DNA of 7,808 bases from Clostridiales bacterium. GTDB taxonomy: Bacteria; Bacillota; Clostridia; Oscillospirales; Butyricicoccaceae. The DNA is taken from assembly GCA_026419635.1 (NCBI GenBank), contig JANZZB010000066.1, positions 1 to 7,808 on the forward strand. The letters run 5' to 3'. The position numbers and the translations under genes are program-made. This document shows, one piece after another, positions 1-7,176 of this stretch; the first letter of the stretch is position 1; every line of letters starts with the position of its first letter. The notes below the pieces were generated by a model, which saw only the letters and a program-made list of their open reading frames with translations, searched no databases and was not told where the DNA came from.

Positions 1-894
1 GCAGCTACAGTTGAAAGTGCCGATACCGTTTTAACTTCAGTTGTAGGTATGGTCGGGTTATTACCGACTCTCGCCGCAATTGATGCAGGTAAAAACATTG
101 CCCTTGCCAATAAGGAATCCCTTGTTTGTGCTGGGGAGATTGTTATGAATCGGGCAAAAAATAGAAATGTACGGATCTTGCCTGTTGACTCCGAGCATTC
201 TGCACTTTTGCAGTGCATAAACGGAGAAAAAAAACAATATATTAAAAAGATGATTTTAACAGCTTCCGGCGGTCCTTTTTTTGGAAAAACTGCAGAGGAG
301 CTCAAATCGGTAAAGCCGGAGGACGCTCTTAAACACCCAAACTGGAATATGGGCAAAAAAATTACAATCGATTCCGCAACATTAATGAATAAAGGTATCG
401 AATTTATTGAAGCAATGTGGCTTTATGATCTTAAACCGTCACAGATTTCAATCGTTGTGCATCGGCAGAGTATTGTGCATTCCTATGTGGAATTCACTGA
501 TCATTCTATTATTGCGCAAATGTCAGTGCCTGATATGAGACTGCCCATTGAATATGCTTTTACCTGGCCTGACCGTGATGGCGCCATCATACCCGAATTG
601 GATCTTGCCAAAATCGGTACGCTCACATTTTTTGAGCCTGATTACGATACTTTTCGGTGTTTACCTATTGCAATCGGAGCTGCAAAGCGCGGCGGAAATT
701 CCTGTGCAGTACTAAACGGTGCGAATGAAGCAGCTGTAAATTTATTTTTAAATCATAAAATCGGATTTAACGATATTGCAGATGCTGTGGAGAGAGCATT
801 GAGCAATGTTACATATCTAAGCTCTCCGTCTCTTGAAGACTTGCTTTTAAGTGATAAACAGGCGAGAGCAGAGGTAGCAAAAATGTTTCCTTAA
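1..894 (+). CDS. dxr: 1-deoxy-D-xylulose 5-phosphate reductoisomerase, 5'-truncated by window edge
   Basis: Converts 1-deoxy-D-xylulose 5-phosphate to 2-C-methyl-D-erythritol 4-phosphate with NADPH and a divalent metal, the second step of the cytosolic MEP isoprenoid pathway. The reading frame is open from base 1, so the ATG at 49 is internal. 297 codons are present, and roughly the first 90-100 residues (the N-terminal part of the NADPH-binding fold) lie outside. Counting from base 1, visible motifs are NKESLV (37-42), the metal-binding DSE (63-65), the ASGG serine (Ser89), HPNW (His112) and IDSATLMNKG..E (Ser125, Asn130, Lys131, Glu134). These correspond by alignment from memory to E. coli Asp150/Ser151/Glu152, Ser186, His209, Ser222, Asn227, Lys228 and Glu231. 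The active-site flap reads HRQS where E. coli has HPQS. The active site looks intact and the stop is TAA at 892-894. The gene lies just upstream of rseP in a tight operon. Confidence 0.97.
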   Translation, partial: AATVESADTVLTSVVGMVGLLPTLAAIDAGKNIALANKESLVCAGEIVMNRAKNRNVRILPVDSEHSALLQCINGEKKQYIKKMILTASGGPFFGKTAEELKSVKPEDALKHPNWNMGKKITIDSATLMNKGIEFIEAMWLYDLKPSQISIVVHRQSIVHSYVEFTDHSIIAQMSVPDMRLPIEYAFTWPDRDGAIIPELDLAKIGTLTFFEPDYDTFRCLPIAIGAAKRGGNSCAVLNGANEAAVNLFLNHKIGFNDIADAVERALSNVTYLSSPSLEDLLLSDKQARAEVAKMFP

Positions 895-896
895 TT

Positions 897-903
897 GGAG
901 GTG
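897..903 (+). promoter_or_regulatory. Shine-Dalgarno of rseP, which argues for an ATT start
   Basis: GGAGGTG is a seven-base match to the 16S rRNA anti-Shine-Dalgarno, starting 3 nt after the dxr stop codon. The ATT at 910 lies 8 nt after GGAGG, an ideal distance. The only standard in-frame alternatives before the catalytic motif are TTG at 895 and GTG at 901. These lie immediately before and inside the ribosome binding site, so it cannot serve them, and I see no other good site upstream of either. Confidence 0.8.
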
Positions 904-909
904 TTTTGT

Positions 910-1947
910 ATTTTTACAGTAATCATAGCGATCATAGTATTCGGCTTAATTCTGATTGTACATGAATTTGGACATTTTATTACAGCAAAAATGTCCGGAG
1001 TTTTGGTTCATGAGTTTGCAATTGGATTTGGACCACAACTTATAAAGTACAAAAAAGGGGAAACGGTATACGCACTTAGACTGATACCGCTTGGGGGAGC
1101 AGTCTATTTAGAGAGCATTGATGAAAGCGACGACAAAAATCCGCGGGCATTTAACAATGTATCTCTCTGGCGCCGCATTGTAATTGCTTCTGCAGGCGCG
1201 ATTATGAACTTTTTATTCGGTTTGATCATTCTTGCCGTTCTCATGTTTCCGTCAAAAAGCATCCCAATGCCTATCATTTCCGGTTTTATGCCTGGATTTA
1301 CCTTATCAGGCCAAAACGGATTTCATGTAGGCGATAAAATTACCTCAATAAACGGATATCATATTCTTGTATACGGAGATGTTAACTTTGCACTCTCAAG
1401 AGGAGAAGGCAAATTATACGATGTAACTGTACTTCGTAACGACAAGAAAATAAAACTAAACGGTCTTCCGCTTAAAAAGACTGAATATACTGTAAACGGC
1501 CAAAAAGGCATGTATTACGGGTTTAACTTTTTAATAAAAGATCCGACATTTACCGAAAAGATAGCATATATTTGGGGCAATGCAATTGATTTTGCCCGAC
1601 TAGCCTGGTATGGACTGTCTCAGCTTTTAACAGGCGGGGTATCCCTTAACGAAATGTCGGGGCCGGTCGGAATTTCGGCAGCGATCAGCCAAACGGCAAA
1701 GCGTTCCCTTGTGGATATGTGGTATTTAGTTGCATTTATTTCTATTAACTTAGCTTTTATGAATATACTTCCTTTACCTGCACTTGACGGAGGACGACTG
1801 TTCTTTCTTTTCATTGAACTTTTCAGAGGGAAACCGGTTAATCCAAAATACGAAAACTATGTTCACGCGGCAGGTTTTTGCATGTTTTTGCTTTTGTTCT
1901 TTTACGTTACCTACAACGATGTAGTGCGACAATTTTTCAGTAAATGA
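910..1947 (+). CDS. rseP: RseP/RasP-type site-2 zinc metalloprotease (intramembrane protease)
   Basis: Membrane-embedded zinc protease of the M50 (site-2 protease) family, which cleaves transmembrane segments of substrates. Known family roles are releasing sigma factors from anti-sigma factors and clearing signal-peptide remnants. I place the start at the ATT at 910 (345 aa), because the perfect GGAGGTG sits just upstream and the N terminus then opens directly into the first membrane helix. A TTG start at 895 would give 350 aa. In 345-aa numbering, the zinc site HEFGH is at 18-22 in helix 1. A second helix is at about 91-113 and a single PDZ-like domain at about 125-190. GPVGI is at 251-255, and the third helix carries NILPLPALDGGR with the third zinc ligand Asp293. 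A final helix is at about 319-336. Length fits Gram-positive members, which have one PDZ domain. It is the second gene of the operon between two MEP-pathway genes. Its substrate cannot be read from the window. Confidence 0.95.
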   Translation: MFTVIIAIIVFGLILIVHEFGHFITAKMSGVLVHEFAIGFGPQLIKYKKGETVYALRLIPLGGAVYLESIDESDDKNPRAFNNVSLWRRIVIASAGAIMNFLFGLIILAVLMFPSKSIPMPIISGFMPGFTLSGQNGFHVGDKITSINGYHILVYGDVNFALSRGEGKLYDVTVLRNDKKIKLNGLPLKKTEYTVNGQKGMYYGFNFLIKDPTFTEKIAYIWGNAIDFARLAWYGLSQLLTGGVSLNEMSGPVGISAAISQTAKRSLVDMWYLVAFISINLAFMNILPLPALDGGRLFFLFIELFRGKPVNPKYENYVHAAGFCMFLLLFFYVTYNDVVRQFFSK

Positions 1948-1961
1948 TGTGAAAATTCATT

Positions 1962-3044
1962 ATGGCTGATTTTTTAATGAAAACCAAAAAAACAAAACAG
2001 ATTTTGGTCGGCGGCGTCGCTATTGGAGGCGGCGCCGATATTGTCATACAATCCATGACAAATACCGATACACACGACGTAAAAAAAACGATTGAACAAA
2101 TGCATAGGCTTTATGAAGCCGGCTGCCAAATTGTTCGTGTCGCAATTCCCGACATAGATGCTGCCCGTGCTTTATACGAAATCAAAAAAGAAGCTCTAAT
2201 ACCGGTAGTCGCGGATATTCATTTTGATTATAAACTTGCGATTGAAGCAATAGCGTCCGGGGTAGATAAAATCCGGATTAATCCGGGAAACATCGGGTCG
2301 GAAGATCGTGTAAAGGCAGTTGTACAAGCTTGCAGGACTCATAAAATTCCGATTCGCATCGGCGTGAATTCCGGTTCGCTCCAAAAAGAAATTCTTGAGA
2401 AATACGGAGCACCAACAGCGGAGGCCCTTGTTGAAAGTGCAAATATGCATATTGAGCTGCTCAAACGATATGACTTTGACGATGTTTGTGTATCCATTAA
2501 ATCTTCAAATGTATCCATTACAATGAAAGCAAATATTTTATTTTCTGAGCAGTATGGGTATCCGCTTCATCTTGGCGTTACAGAAGCAGGTACGCAATAT
2601 ATGGGAACCGTGAAATCGGCCGCCGGAATCGGTGGTCTTTTGGCTCTTGGAATAGGTGACACCATTCGGGTATCTCTGACGGATGATCCCGTTTCCGAAA
2701 TTTATGCAGCGCAATCCATATTAAAAGCGGTCGGACTTAATAAAAGCGGTGTTACTGTGGTATCCTGTCCGACATGCGGAAGAACGCAAATTCCATTGAT
2801 TGAAATTGCGAATGAGGTGGAAAAAAGGCTGGCATCCTGTAATAAAAAACTTAAAGTGGCTGTTATGGGCTGCGTTGTAAACGGTCCGGGGGAAGCCCGT
2901 GAAGCGGACATCGGAATTGCGGGAGGCATTGGCGAGGGTCTCATTTTTGTCAAAGGGAAGATATTAAAAAAAGTTCCTCAGGAACTTCTTGTTACAGAAC
3001 TTTTAAAGGAAATTGATAAACTTAGCGAGGGAGAGGCAGAATGA
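1962..3044 (+). CDS. ispG: 4-hydroxy-3-methylbut-2-enyl diphosphate synthase (IspG/GcpE)
   Basis: Iron-sulfur enzyme that reductively opens 2-C-methyl-D-erythritol 2,4-cyclodiphosphate to HMBPP, the penultimate step of the MEP pathway, using electrons from flavodoxin or ferredoxin. The N-terminal TIM barrel shows QSMTNTDT (30-37), the ADIH segment (84-87) and IRINPGN (104-110). The C-terminal domain carries the [4Fe-4S] ligands Cys269 and Cys272 (CPTCGR) and Cys304 (MGC), plus Glu311 in NGPGE, the family's conserved acidic ligand. At 360 aa it is full length for a bacterial IspG. The start is uncertain. ATG 1962 and ATG 1977 (355 aa, beginning MKTKKTKQ, which resembles typical family N termini) both lack a clear ribosome binding site, so translation may depend on coupling to rseP, whose stop is 14 nt upstream of the first ATG. 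Its stop codon overlaps the polC start. Confidence 0.97.
   Translation: MADFLMKTKKTKQILVGGVAIGGGADIVIQSMTNTDTHDVKKTIEQMHRLYEAGCQIVRVAIPDIDAARALYEIKKEALIPVVADIHFDYKLAIEAIASGVDKIRINPGNIGSEDRVKAVVQACRTHKIPIRIGVNSGSLQKEILEKYGAPTAEALVESANMHIELLKRYDFDDVCVSIKSSNVSITMKANILFSEQYGYPLHLGVTEAGTQYMGTVKSAAGIGGLLALGIGDTIRVSLTDDPVSEIYAAQSILKAVGLNKSGVTVVSCPTCGRTQIPLIEIANEVEKRLASCNKKLKVAVMGCVVNGPGEAREADIGIAGGIGEGLIFVKGKILKKVPQELLVTELLKEIDKLSEGEAE
2273..2286. repeat. 14-bp perfect palindrome inside ispG
   Basis: CCGGATTAATCCGG reads the same on both strands. It lies in the codons for the conserved IRINPGN motif, so the protein constraint explains most of it. No regulatory role is supported. Confidence 0.45.
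3027..3036 (+). promoter_or_regulatory. Purine-rich ribosome binding site of polC within the ispG 3' end
   Basis: GAGGGAGAGG ends 4 nt before the polC ATG at 3041 and encodes part of the last residues of IspG. Together with the 4-nt ATGA overlap it fixes the polC start and indicates translational coupling of polC to ispG. Confidence 0.75.
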
Positions 3045-6000
3045 CGGAAAACTCAGTTTTCAGAATTTTTTCAAGGTTATCACCGGAAACAGTACGACTT
3101 TTGCCTTCTGACACAATGGTTTCAGCATTGAAAATTGACCGAAATAGTCTGGCCACTGAAATCTGCTTAAAAAGCAGTAATAAAATAACAGAAGAACATA
3201 TCCCTTCTCTTGTTTCCGAGATAAAGAAAGAATATGGTTTTACCGATGTAAATATAAAAACATTATTCATAGAAATAAAACAGGAAAAATTTACGGAAAA
3301 CATAAGAAAAGATTTGGAACCGATCGGCAGAAGCCGGGTAGCACCGGAAAAAGAAAAAAGAACCGGGCGCAGCGAACATTATGCAAAACCAAAAAAAGCG
3401 GATATTCCTGATGAAAATATTATTTTCGGAAAACTTTATCAGGACGAACCTGTATCAATGGAAACAGTCAGCCTGGAAAGCGGAAAAATTAGCATTCGCG
3501 GTGACGTGTTCAGCATAACTTTTCATGAGTTACAAAACAGGGATGCAACCGTTTTTTCATTTGATTTAACTGATTACACTTCGTCTGTGCGCGTTGTCAA
3601 AGTCTTGGATCGGGATAAAGCAGCGGAAGTTCAGAATAAGCTGTCTGTTGGAGATCATATTCTCGTTCAGGGAAACGTCGCTTTTTCTAATTTTGAAAAG
3701 GACATTATTCTGGCTCCGACCGGAATTGCCCGTGCAAAAAAGAACGTACGAAAGGATCTTGCGGAGAAAAAGCGCGTAGAACTTCATTTACATACTAATA
3801 TGTCCTCTATGGATGGAATGAGCAATGCCTCGTCACTCGTAAAACGTGCCGCAGAATGGGGTCATAGTGCCGTTGCGATCACAGATCACGGCGTTGTTCA
3901 GGCTTTTCCTGATGCAATGCTCGCAGCAAAAGCGTCCGGTATAAAAATCATTTACGGTTTGGAAGCCTATTATGTTAACAATTCCGAAAACGTATCGGTC
4001 GTAAAAGGGGATTGCAGCGCATCACTGGATGATGAATTTATTGTATTTGACCTTGAAACAACCGGATTTAATGCAAAGACGGAAAAAATAATTGAAATCG
4101 CAGCCGCCACTATTAAGAATAATACAATTATATCGAGATTTCAGAGATATGTTAATCCCAACAAACCAATACCGGCAGAGATTACTAAGCTGACCGGCAT
4201 CGAAGATTCAACAGTCCGCAGTGCGAAAACGATAGAAGAAATTCTGCCGGAATTCCTTGAATTTATTGGGGATCGGCCATTGGTCGCACATAATGCTCAG
4301 TTTGATATTTCTTTTTTAACGGAATCCTGCAAATATTGCTCCATGCCTCGGGCTTTCGTTTCTATAGACACGTTGGAACTTTCGCGGATTCTTTTACCGG
4401 ATTTGGATCGCCATAAATTAAATATCGTAGCCCAAGAGTTGAATTTAGGTAAATTTGATCATCATCGTGCAAGTGCGGATACAGAAATTTTAATAGGCAT
4501 TTTTCAGAATTTTTTGGGACGGCTGAAAAATGATTATAATATTGAAAAGGTTGACCAAATCAATGAAGTTCTCAGTGCTTCTCATGGAAAAACACGTTCA
4601 ATAAAAGGACTGCCTTCTCACCATTTAATCGTACTCGTAAAAGACGAAACAGGTTTAAAAAATCTATATCGTCTTGTATCGGAAGCGCATCTTAAATATT
4701 TTAAAAAACATCCTCAAATTCCACGTGATTCGCTCGTAAAATACCGCGAAGGGCTGATACTCGGCTCCGCCTGTGAAAGCGGAGAGTTGTTTTCGGCGAT
4801 TGTTGACAATAAGCCGTTCGAGGAACTTTTAAAAATGGCATCATTTTACGATTATCTGGAGATCCAGCCGATTGCCAACAATCGCTTTATGCTGCATAAC
4901 GGTACGGTAGAGAATGAAGAAGCATTGCGCGACTTTAACAGAACGGTTGTTAAACTTGGAGAAACGCTCGGTATTCCGGTCGTGGCAACGGGAGATGTAC
5001 ATTTTTTAGAGCCACAGGACGAAGTCTACCGAAGAGTCATATTGGCGGGTCTCGGCTTTGCAGACGCTGACCGCCAGGCACCACTTCATTTTAAAACAAC
5101 AGACGAGATGCTTAAGGAATTTTCCTATCTTGGAGAGAAAAAAGCATTTGAAGTAGTTGTTGAGAATCCAAATAACATTGCTGATCTCTGTTCCGATATT
5201 AAACCTGTGCCCTCCGGAACGTACCCCCCTGAACTTGAAAATTCTCAAGAAGAACTTGAGAATCTCGTATGGGGTAAAGCCAATGAGCTTTACGGAGAAA
5301 ATCTTCCTGAAATCGTAAAAAGCAGAATTGATACAGAGCTTTCTTCCATTATCAAACACGGTTTTGACGTCATGTATATGATTGCACAAAAGCTTGTATC
5401 AAAATCAATTTCCGAGGGTTATCTGGTCGGATCGCGTGGTTCGGTTGGATCGTCTGTAGTAGCCTTTTTTTCTGGTATTACGGAAGTAAATGCGCTTGCG
5501 CCGCATTACAGATGTGAAAAATGCAAATTTTCCGAGTTTTTTGAAAACTCTGTATATCAATGCGGAGCGGATATGCCGGACAAAGCTTGTCCTAAATGCG
5601 GACAACCATTGAAGAAAGACGGGTTTAGTATACCGTTTGCAACGTTTTTAGGGTTTGACGGAGATAAAGCTCCCGATATTGACTTAAATTTTTCCGGAGA
5701 ATATCAGTCAAAAGCACATAAACATACAGTGGAACTGTTTGGTGAAGAGCACGTATTCCGTGCAGGTACAATTGGAACGCTTGCGGAACGTACCGCATTC
5801 GGATTCGTAAAAAAGTATACAGAAGAGCGGAATATGCAACTTGGAAAAGCGGAAGAAAACCGCTTGGTTAACGGGTGTACGGGCGTAAAACGCACTACAG
5901 GCCAGCACCCCGGCGGATTAATGATCGTTCCGAAAAACAAGTCCATATATGATTTCTGTCCGGTACAGCATCCGGCCGATGACCAAAACACGGACATCAT

Positions 6001-7111
6001 TACGACGCATTTTGATTACCATTCCATCCACGATAATCTATTAAAACTTGATCTGCTCGGGCACGATGACCCGACTATGATACGTACATTGGAAGTTTTG
6101 ACAGGCGAGAACGCCCGAACTATTCCGTTGGACGAGCCTCGCGTTATGAAGATCTTTACTGATATTCGCGCTCTTGATATTGAACCGGATGAACTCCTCG
6201 GTCAAATTGGTACCGTTGCAATACCGGAATACGGTACAAAATTTGTCCGAGAGATGCTTTCAACAACGAAGCCGACAACATTCGATGAGCTTGTTCGAAT
6301 ATCCGGTTTATCGCACGGAACCGACGTGTGGATAGGCAATGCACAACTGTTGATCCAAAACGGGACGGCAACATTGAAAGACGTTATCTGTGCCCGTGAC
6401 GATATCATGAATTTTCTGATTTCAAAAGGAATTGACCCCAAACTGTCTTTTAAGATCATGGAAGATGTTCGAAAAGGAAAGGTTGCGGCCGGAAAATGTA
6501 AAGACTGGGATAAAATCAAGGAAGATCTTATTGCAAACGGCGTACCTTCCTGGTATGTGGACTCCTGCGAAAAAATCAAGTATATGTTCCCGAAGGCGCA
6601 CGCTGTTGCCTACGTTATGATGGCATTTCGTATTGCCTGGTTTAAGGTTTATCGTCCGATCGCTTTTTACAGCGCGTATTTTACGATTCGTGCCGGAGCC
6701 TTTGATTCCTTGATCATGACCCGTGGTGATGAGTTTGTCTGCGCGAAATACAAAGAATTAAGCGCAAAACCTACACTATCGGCTCTTGAAAAAGAAATGC
6801 AGTCAACACTAGAAGTCTGCCATGAATTCTATAAACGCGGGTTTTCTTTTACTTCTGTGGACATCTATAAGTCAGACACAATTAATTTTTTGATATCCGG
6901 AAACACATTGATTCCTCCGCTTACATCCTTGCAGGGTGTTGGAGAGCAAGCAGCAAACGGAATTGTGTCTGAACGGCAAAAAGAACCGTTCTTATCGATT
7001 GAGGAGCTCTCACTTCGGTGTTCAAAAGCCTCTAAAACTGTTGTAGAAACGCTTCAGAAAAGCGGCGCTCTCGATTGCCTTCCCGAAAGCACACAGGTTT
7101 CATTATTTTAA
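3041..7111 (+). CDS. polC: DNA polymerase III alpha subunit, Gram-positive PolC type
   Basis: Main replicative polymerase with built-in 3'-5' proofreading. The order of parts is diagnostic of PolC rather than DnaE. A poorly conserved N-terminal domain (about 1-80) and a basic linker (about 81-125) come first. Next is an OB fold (about 135-230), then a PHP domain beginning KRVELHLHT (His249, His251; DHG at 282-284), interrupted by a DEDDh exonuclease. The exonuclease shows Asp337/Glu339 in FDLETTG, Asp422, and His475/Asp480 in HxAxxD. PHP resumes at about 522, including GDVHFL at 651-656. The polymerase core has GSRGSVGSS (797-805), a zinc-binding module with CxxC pairs 825/828 and 850/853, catalytic Asp879 and Asp881 in PDIDLNF, and Asp1004 in LKLDLLGHDD. 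A helix-hairpin-helix-like segment lies at about 1290-1345, and the C terminus is QVSLF, a beta-clamp binding motif. At 1356 aa it is somewhat shorter than B. subtilis PolC (about 1437), apparently mostly at the N terminus. No frameshift or lost catalytic residue is seen. ATG 3041 overlaps the ispG stop. Confidence 0.98.
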   Translation: MTENSVFRIFSRLSPETVRLLPSDTMVSALKIDRNSLATEICLKSSNKITEEHIPSLVSEIKKEYGFTDVNIKTLFIEIKQEKFTENIRKDLEPIGRSRVAPEKEKRTGRSEHYAKPKKADIPDENIIFGKLYQDEPVSMETVSLESGKISIRGDVFSITFHELQNRDATVFSFDLTDYTSSVRVVKVLDRDKAAEVQNKLSVGDHILVQGNVAFSNFEKDIILAPTGIARAKKNVRKDLAEKKRVELHLHTNMSSMDGMSNASSLVKRAAEWGHSAVAITDHGVVQAFPDAMLAAKASGIKIIYGLEAYYVNNSENVSVVKGDCSASLDDEFIVFDLETTGFNAKTEKIIEIAAATIKNNTIISRFQRYVNPNKPIPAEITKLTGIEDSTVRSAKTIEEILPEFLEFIGDRPLVAHNAQFDISFLTESCKYCSMPRAFVSIDTLELSRILLPDLDRHKLNIVAQELNLGKFDHHRASADTEILIGIFQNFLGRLKNDYNIEKVDQINEVLSASHGKTRSIKGLPSHHLIVLVKDETGLKNLYRLVSEAHLKYFKKHPQIPRDSLVKYREGLILGSACESGELFSAIVDNKPFEELLKMASFYDYLEIQPIANNRFMLHNGTVENEEALRDFNRTVVKLGETLGIPVVATGDVHFLEPQDEVYRRVILAGLGFADADRQAPLHFKTTDEMLKEFSYLGEKKAFEVVVENPNNIADLCSDIKPVPSGTYPPELENSQEELENLVWGKANELYGENLPEIVKSRIDTELSSIIKHGFDVMYMIAQKLVSKSISEGYLVGSRGSVGSSVVAFFSGITEVNALAPHYRCEKCKFSEFFENSVYQCGADMPDKACPKCGQPLKKDGFSIPFATFLGFDGDKAPDIDLNFSGEYQSKAHKHTVELFGEEHVFRAGTIGTLAERTAFGFVKKYTEERNMQLGKAEENRLVNGCTGVKRTTGQHPGGLMIVPKNKSIYDFCPVQHPADDQNTDIITTHFDYHSIHDNLLKLDLLGHDDPTMIRTLEVLTGENARTIPLDEPRVMKIFTDIRALDIEPDELLGQIGTVAIPEYGTKFVREMLSTTKPTTFDELVRISGLSHGTDVWIGNAQLLIQNGTATLKDVICARDDIMNFLISKGIDPKLSFKIMEDVRKGKVAAGKCKDWDKIKEDLIANGVPSWYVDSCEKIKYMFPKAHAVAYVMMAFRIAWFKVYRPIAFYSAYFTIRAGAFDSLIMTRGDEFVCAKYKELSAKPTLSALEKEMQSTLEVCHEFYKRGFSFTSVDIYKSDTINFLISGNTLIPPLTSLQGVGEQAANGIVSERQKEPFLSIEELSLRCSKASKTVVETLQKSGALDCLPESTQVSLF
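5241..5263. repeat. 9-bp inverted repeat with 5-nt loop inside polC
   Basis: ATTCTCAAG (5241-5249) and CTTGAGAAT (5255-5263) are perfect reverse complements around the loop AAGAA. They arise in a segment that repeats the residues ELEN (731-734 and 738-741), with near-identical codons giving a direct repeat GAACTTGA as well. The predicted hairpin has only 3 of 9 G/C pairs and no following T-run, so it is not a terminator. Confidence 0.5.
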
Positions 7112-7114
7112 TGA

Positions 7115-7143
7115 TTGACAGTTTCATTTTATTATGCTATTAT
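7115..7143 (+). promoter_or_regulatory. Sigma-A-type promoter of hisZ
   Basis: A perfect -35 TTGACA (7115-7120) is followed by a 17-nt spacer and the -10 TATTAT (7138-7143, five of six matches to TATAAT). TG at 7135-7136 adds an extended -10. Transcription would start near 7150, leaving a leader of about 27 nt. It begins 4 nt after the polC stop codon and separates hisZ from the operon upstream. The match quality suggests a strong basal promoter that may need a repressor. Confidence 0.85.
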
Positions 7144-7150
7144 TTTACCA

Positions 7151-7166
7151 TGATAAAGTGATAAAG
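7151..7166. repeat. Tandem 8-bp direct repeat at the hisZ transcription start, possible operator
   Basis: TGATAAAG occurs twice head to tail, directly after the predicted transcription start and just upstream of and overlapping the ribosome binding site. A protein bound here would block initiation. The direct repeat is what the sequence shows; the operator role is inference, and chance similarity in AT-rich DNA is possible. Confidence 0.35.
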
Positions 7167-7169
7167 AGG
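7163..7169 (+). promoter_or_regulatory. Ribosome binding site of hisZ
   Basis: AAAGAGG lies 7 nt before the ATG at 7177 and supports that start, which also gives the expected family N terminus. Confidence 0.75.
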
Positions 7170-7176
7170 TTCTAAT

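Noticed and set aside
895..909. TTG at 895 or GTG at 901 as the rseP start
   Set aside because: The only good ribosome binding site overlaps or follows these codons and cannot position a ribosome on them. Termination-reinitiation at the TTG right after the dxr stop remains a weak alternative.
1620..1814. Minus-strand open frame opposite the rseP LDGG region
   Set aside because: Antisense to the conserved catalytic helix of rseP, with no family resemblance.
3594..3779. Small + strand frame inside polC
   Set aside because: Out-of-frame reading of the OB-fold segment; the polC frame is continuous across it.
5006..5389. 127-codon open frame on the minus strand
   Set aside because: It lies fully inside polC, which has uninterrupted family motifs here. 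The translation shows no recognisable domain, and no ribosome binding site or promoter was evident.
5704..6000. Two overlapping minus-strand open frames, 66 and 98 codons
   Set aside because: They overlap each other in different frames opposite the PolC catalytic region, as expected of chance openings.
6202..6579. 125-codon open frame on the minus strand
   Set aside because: Antisense shadow of the highly conserved PolC polymerase core, with no independent support.
7150..7161. Tiny leader ORF ATG-ATA-AAG-TGA upstream of hisZ
   Set aside because: Three codons, no ribosome binding site (its start coincides with the predicted transcript start), and no histidine codons, so not an attenuation leader.
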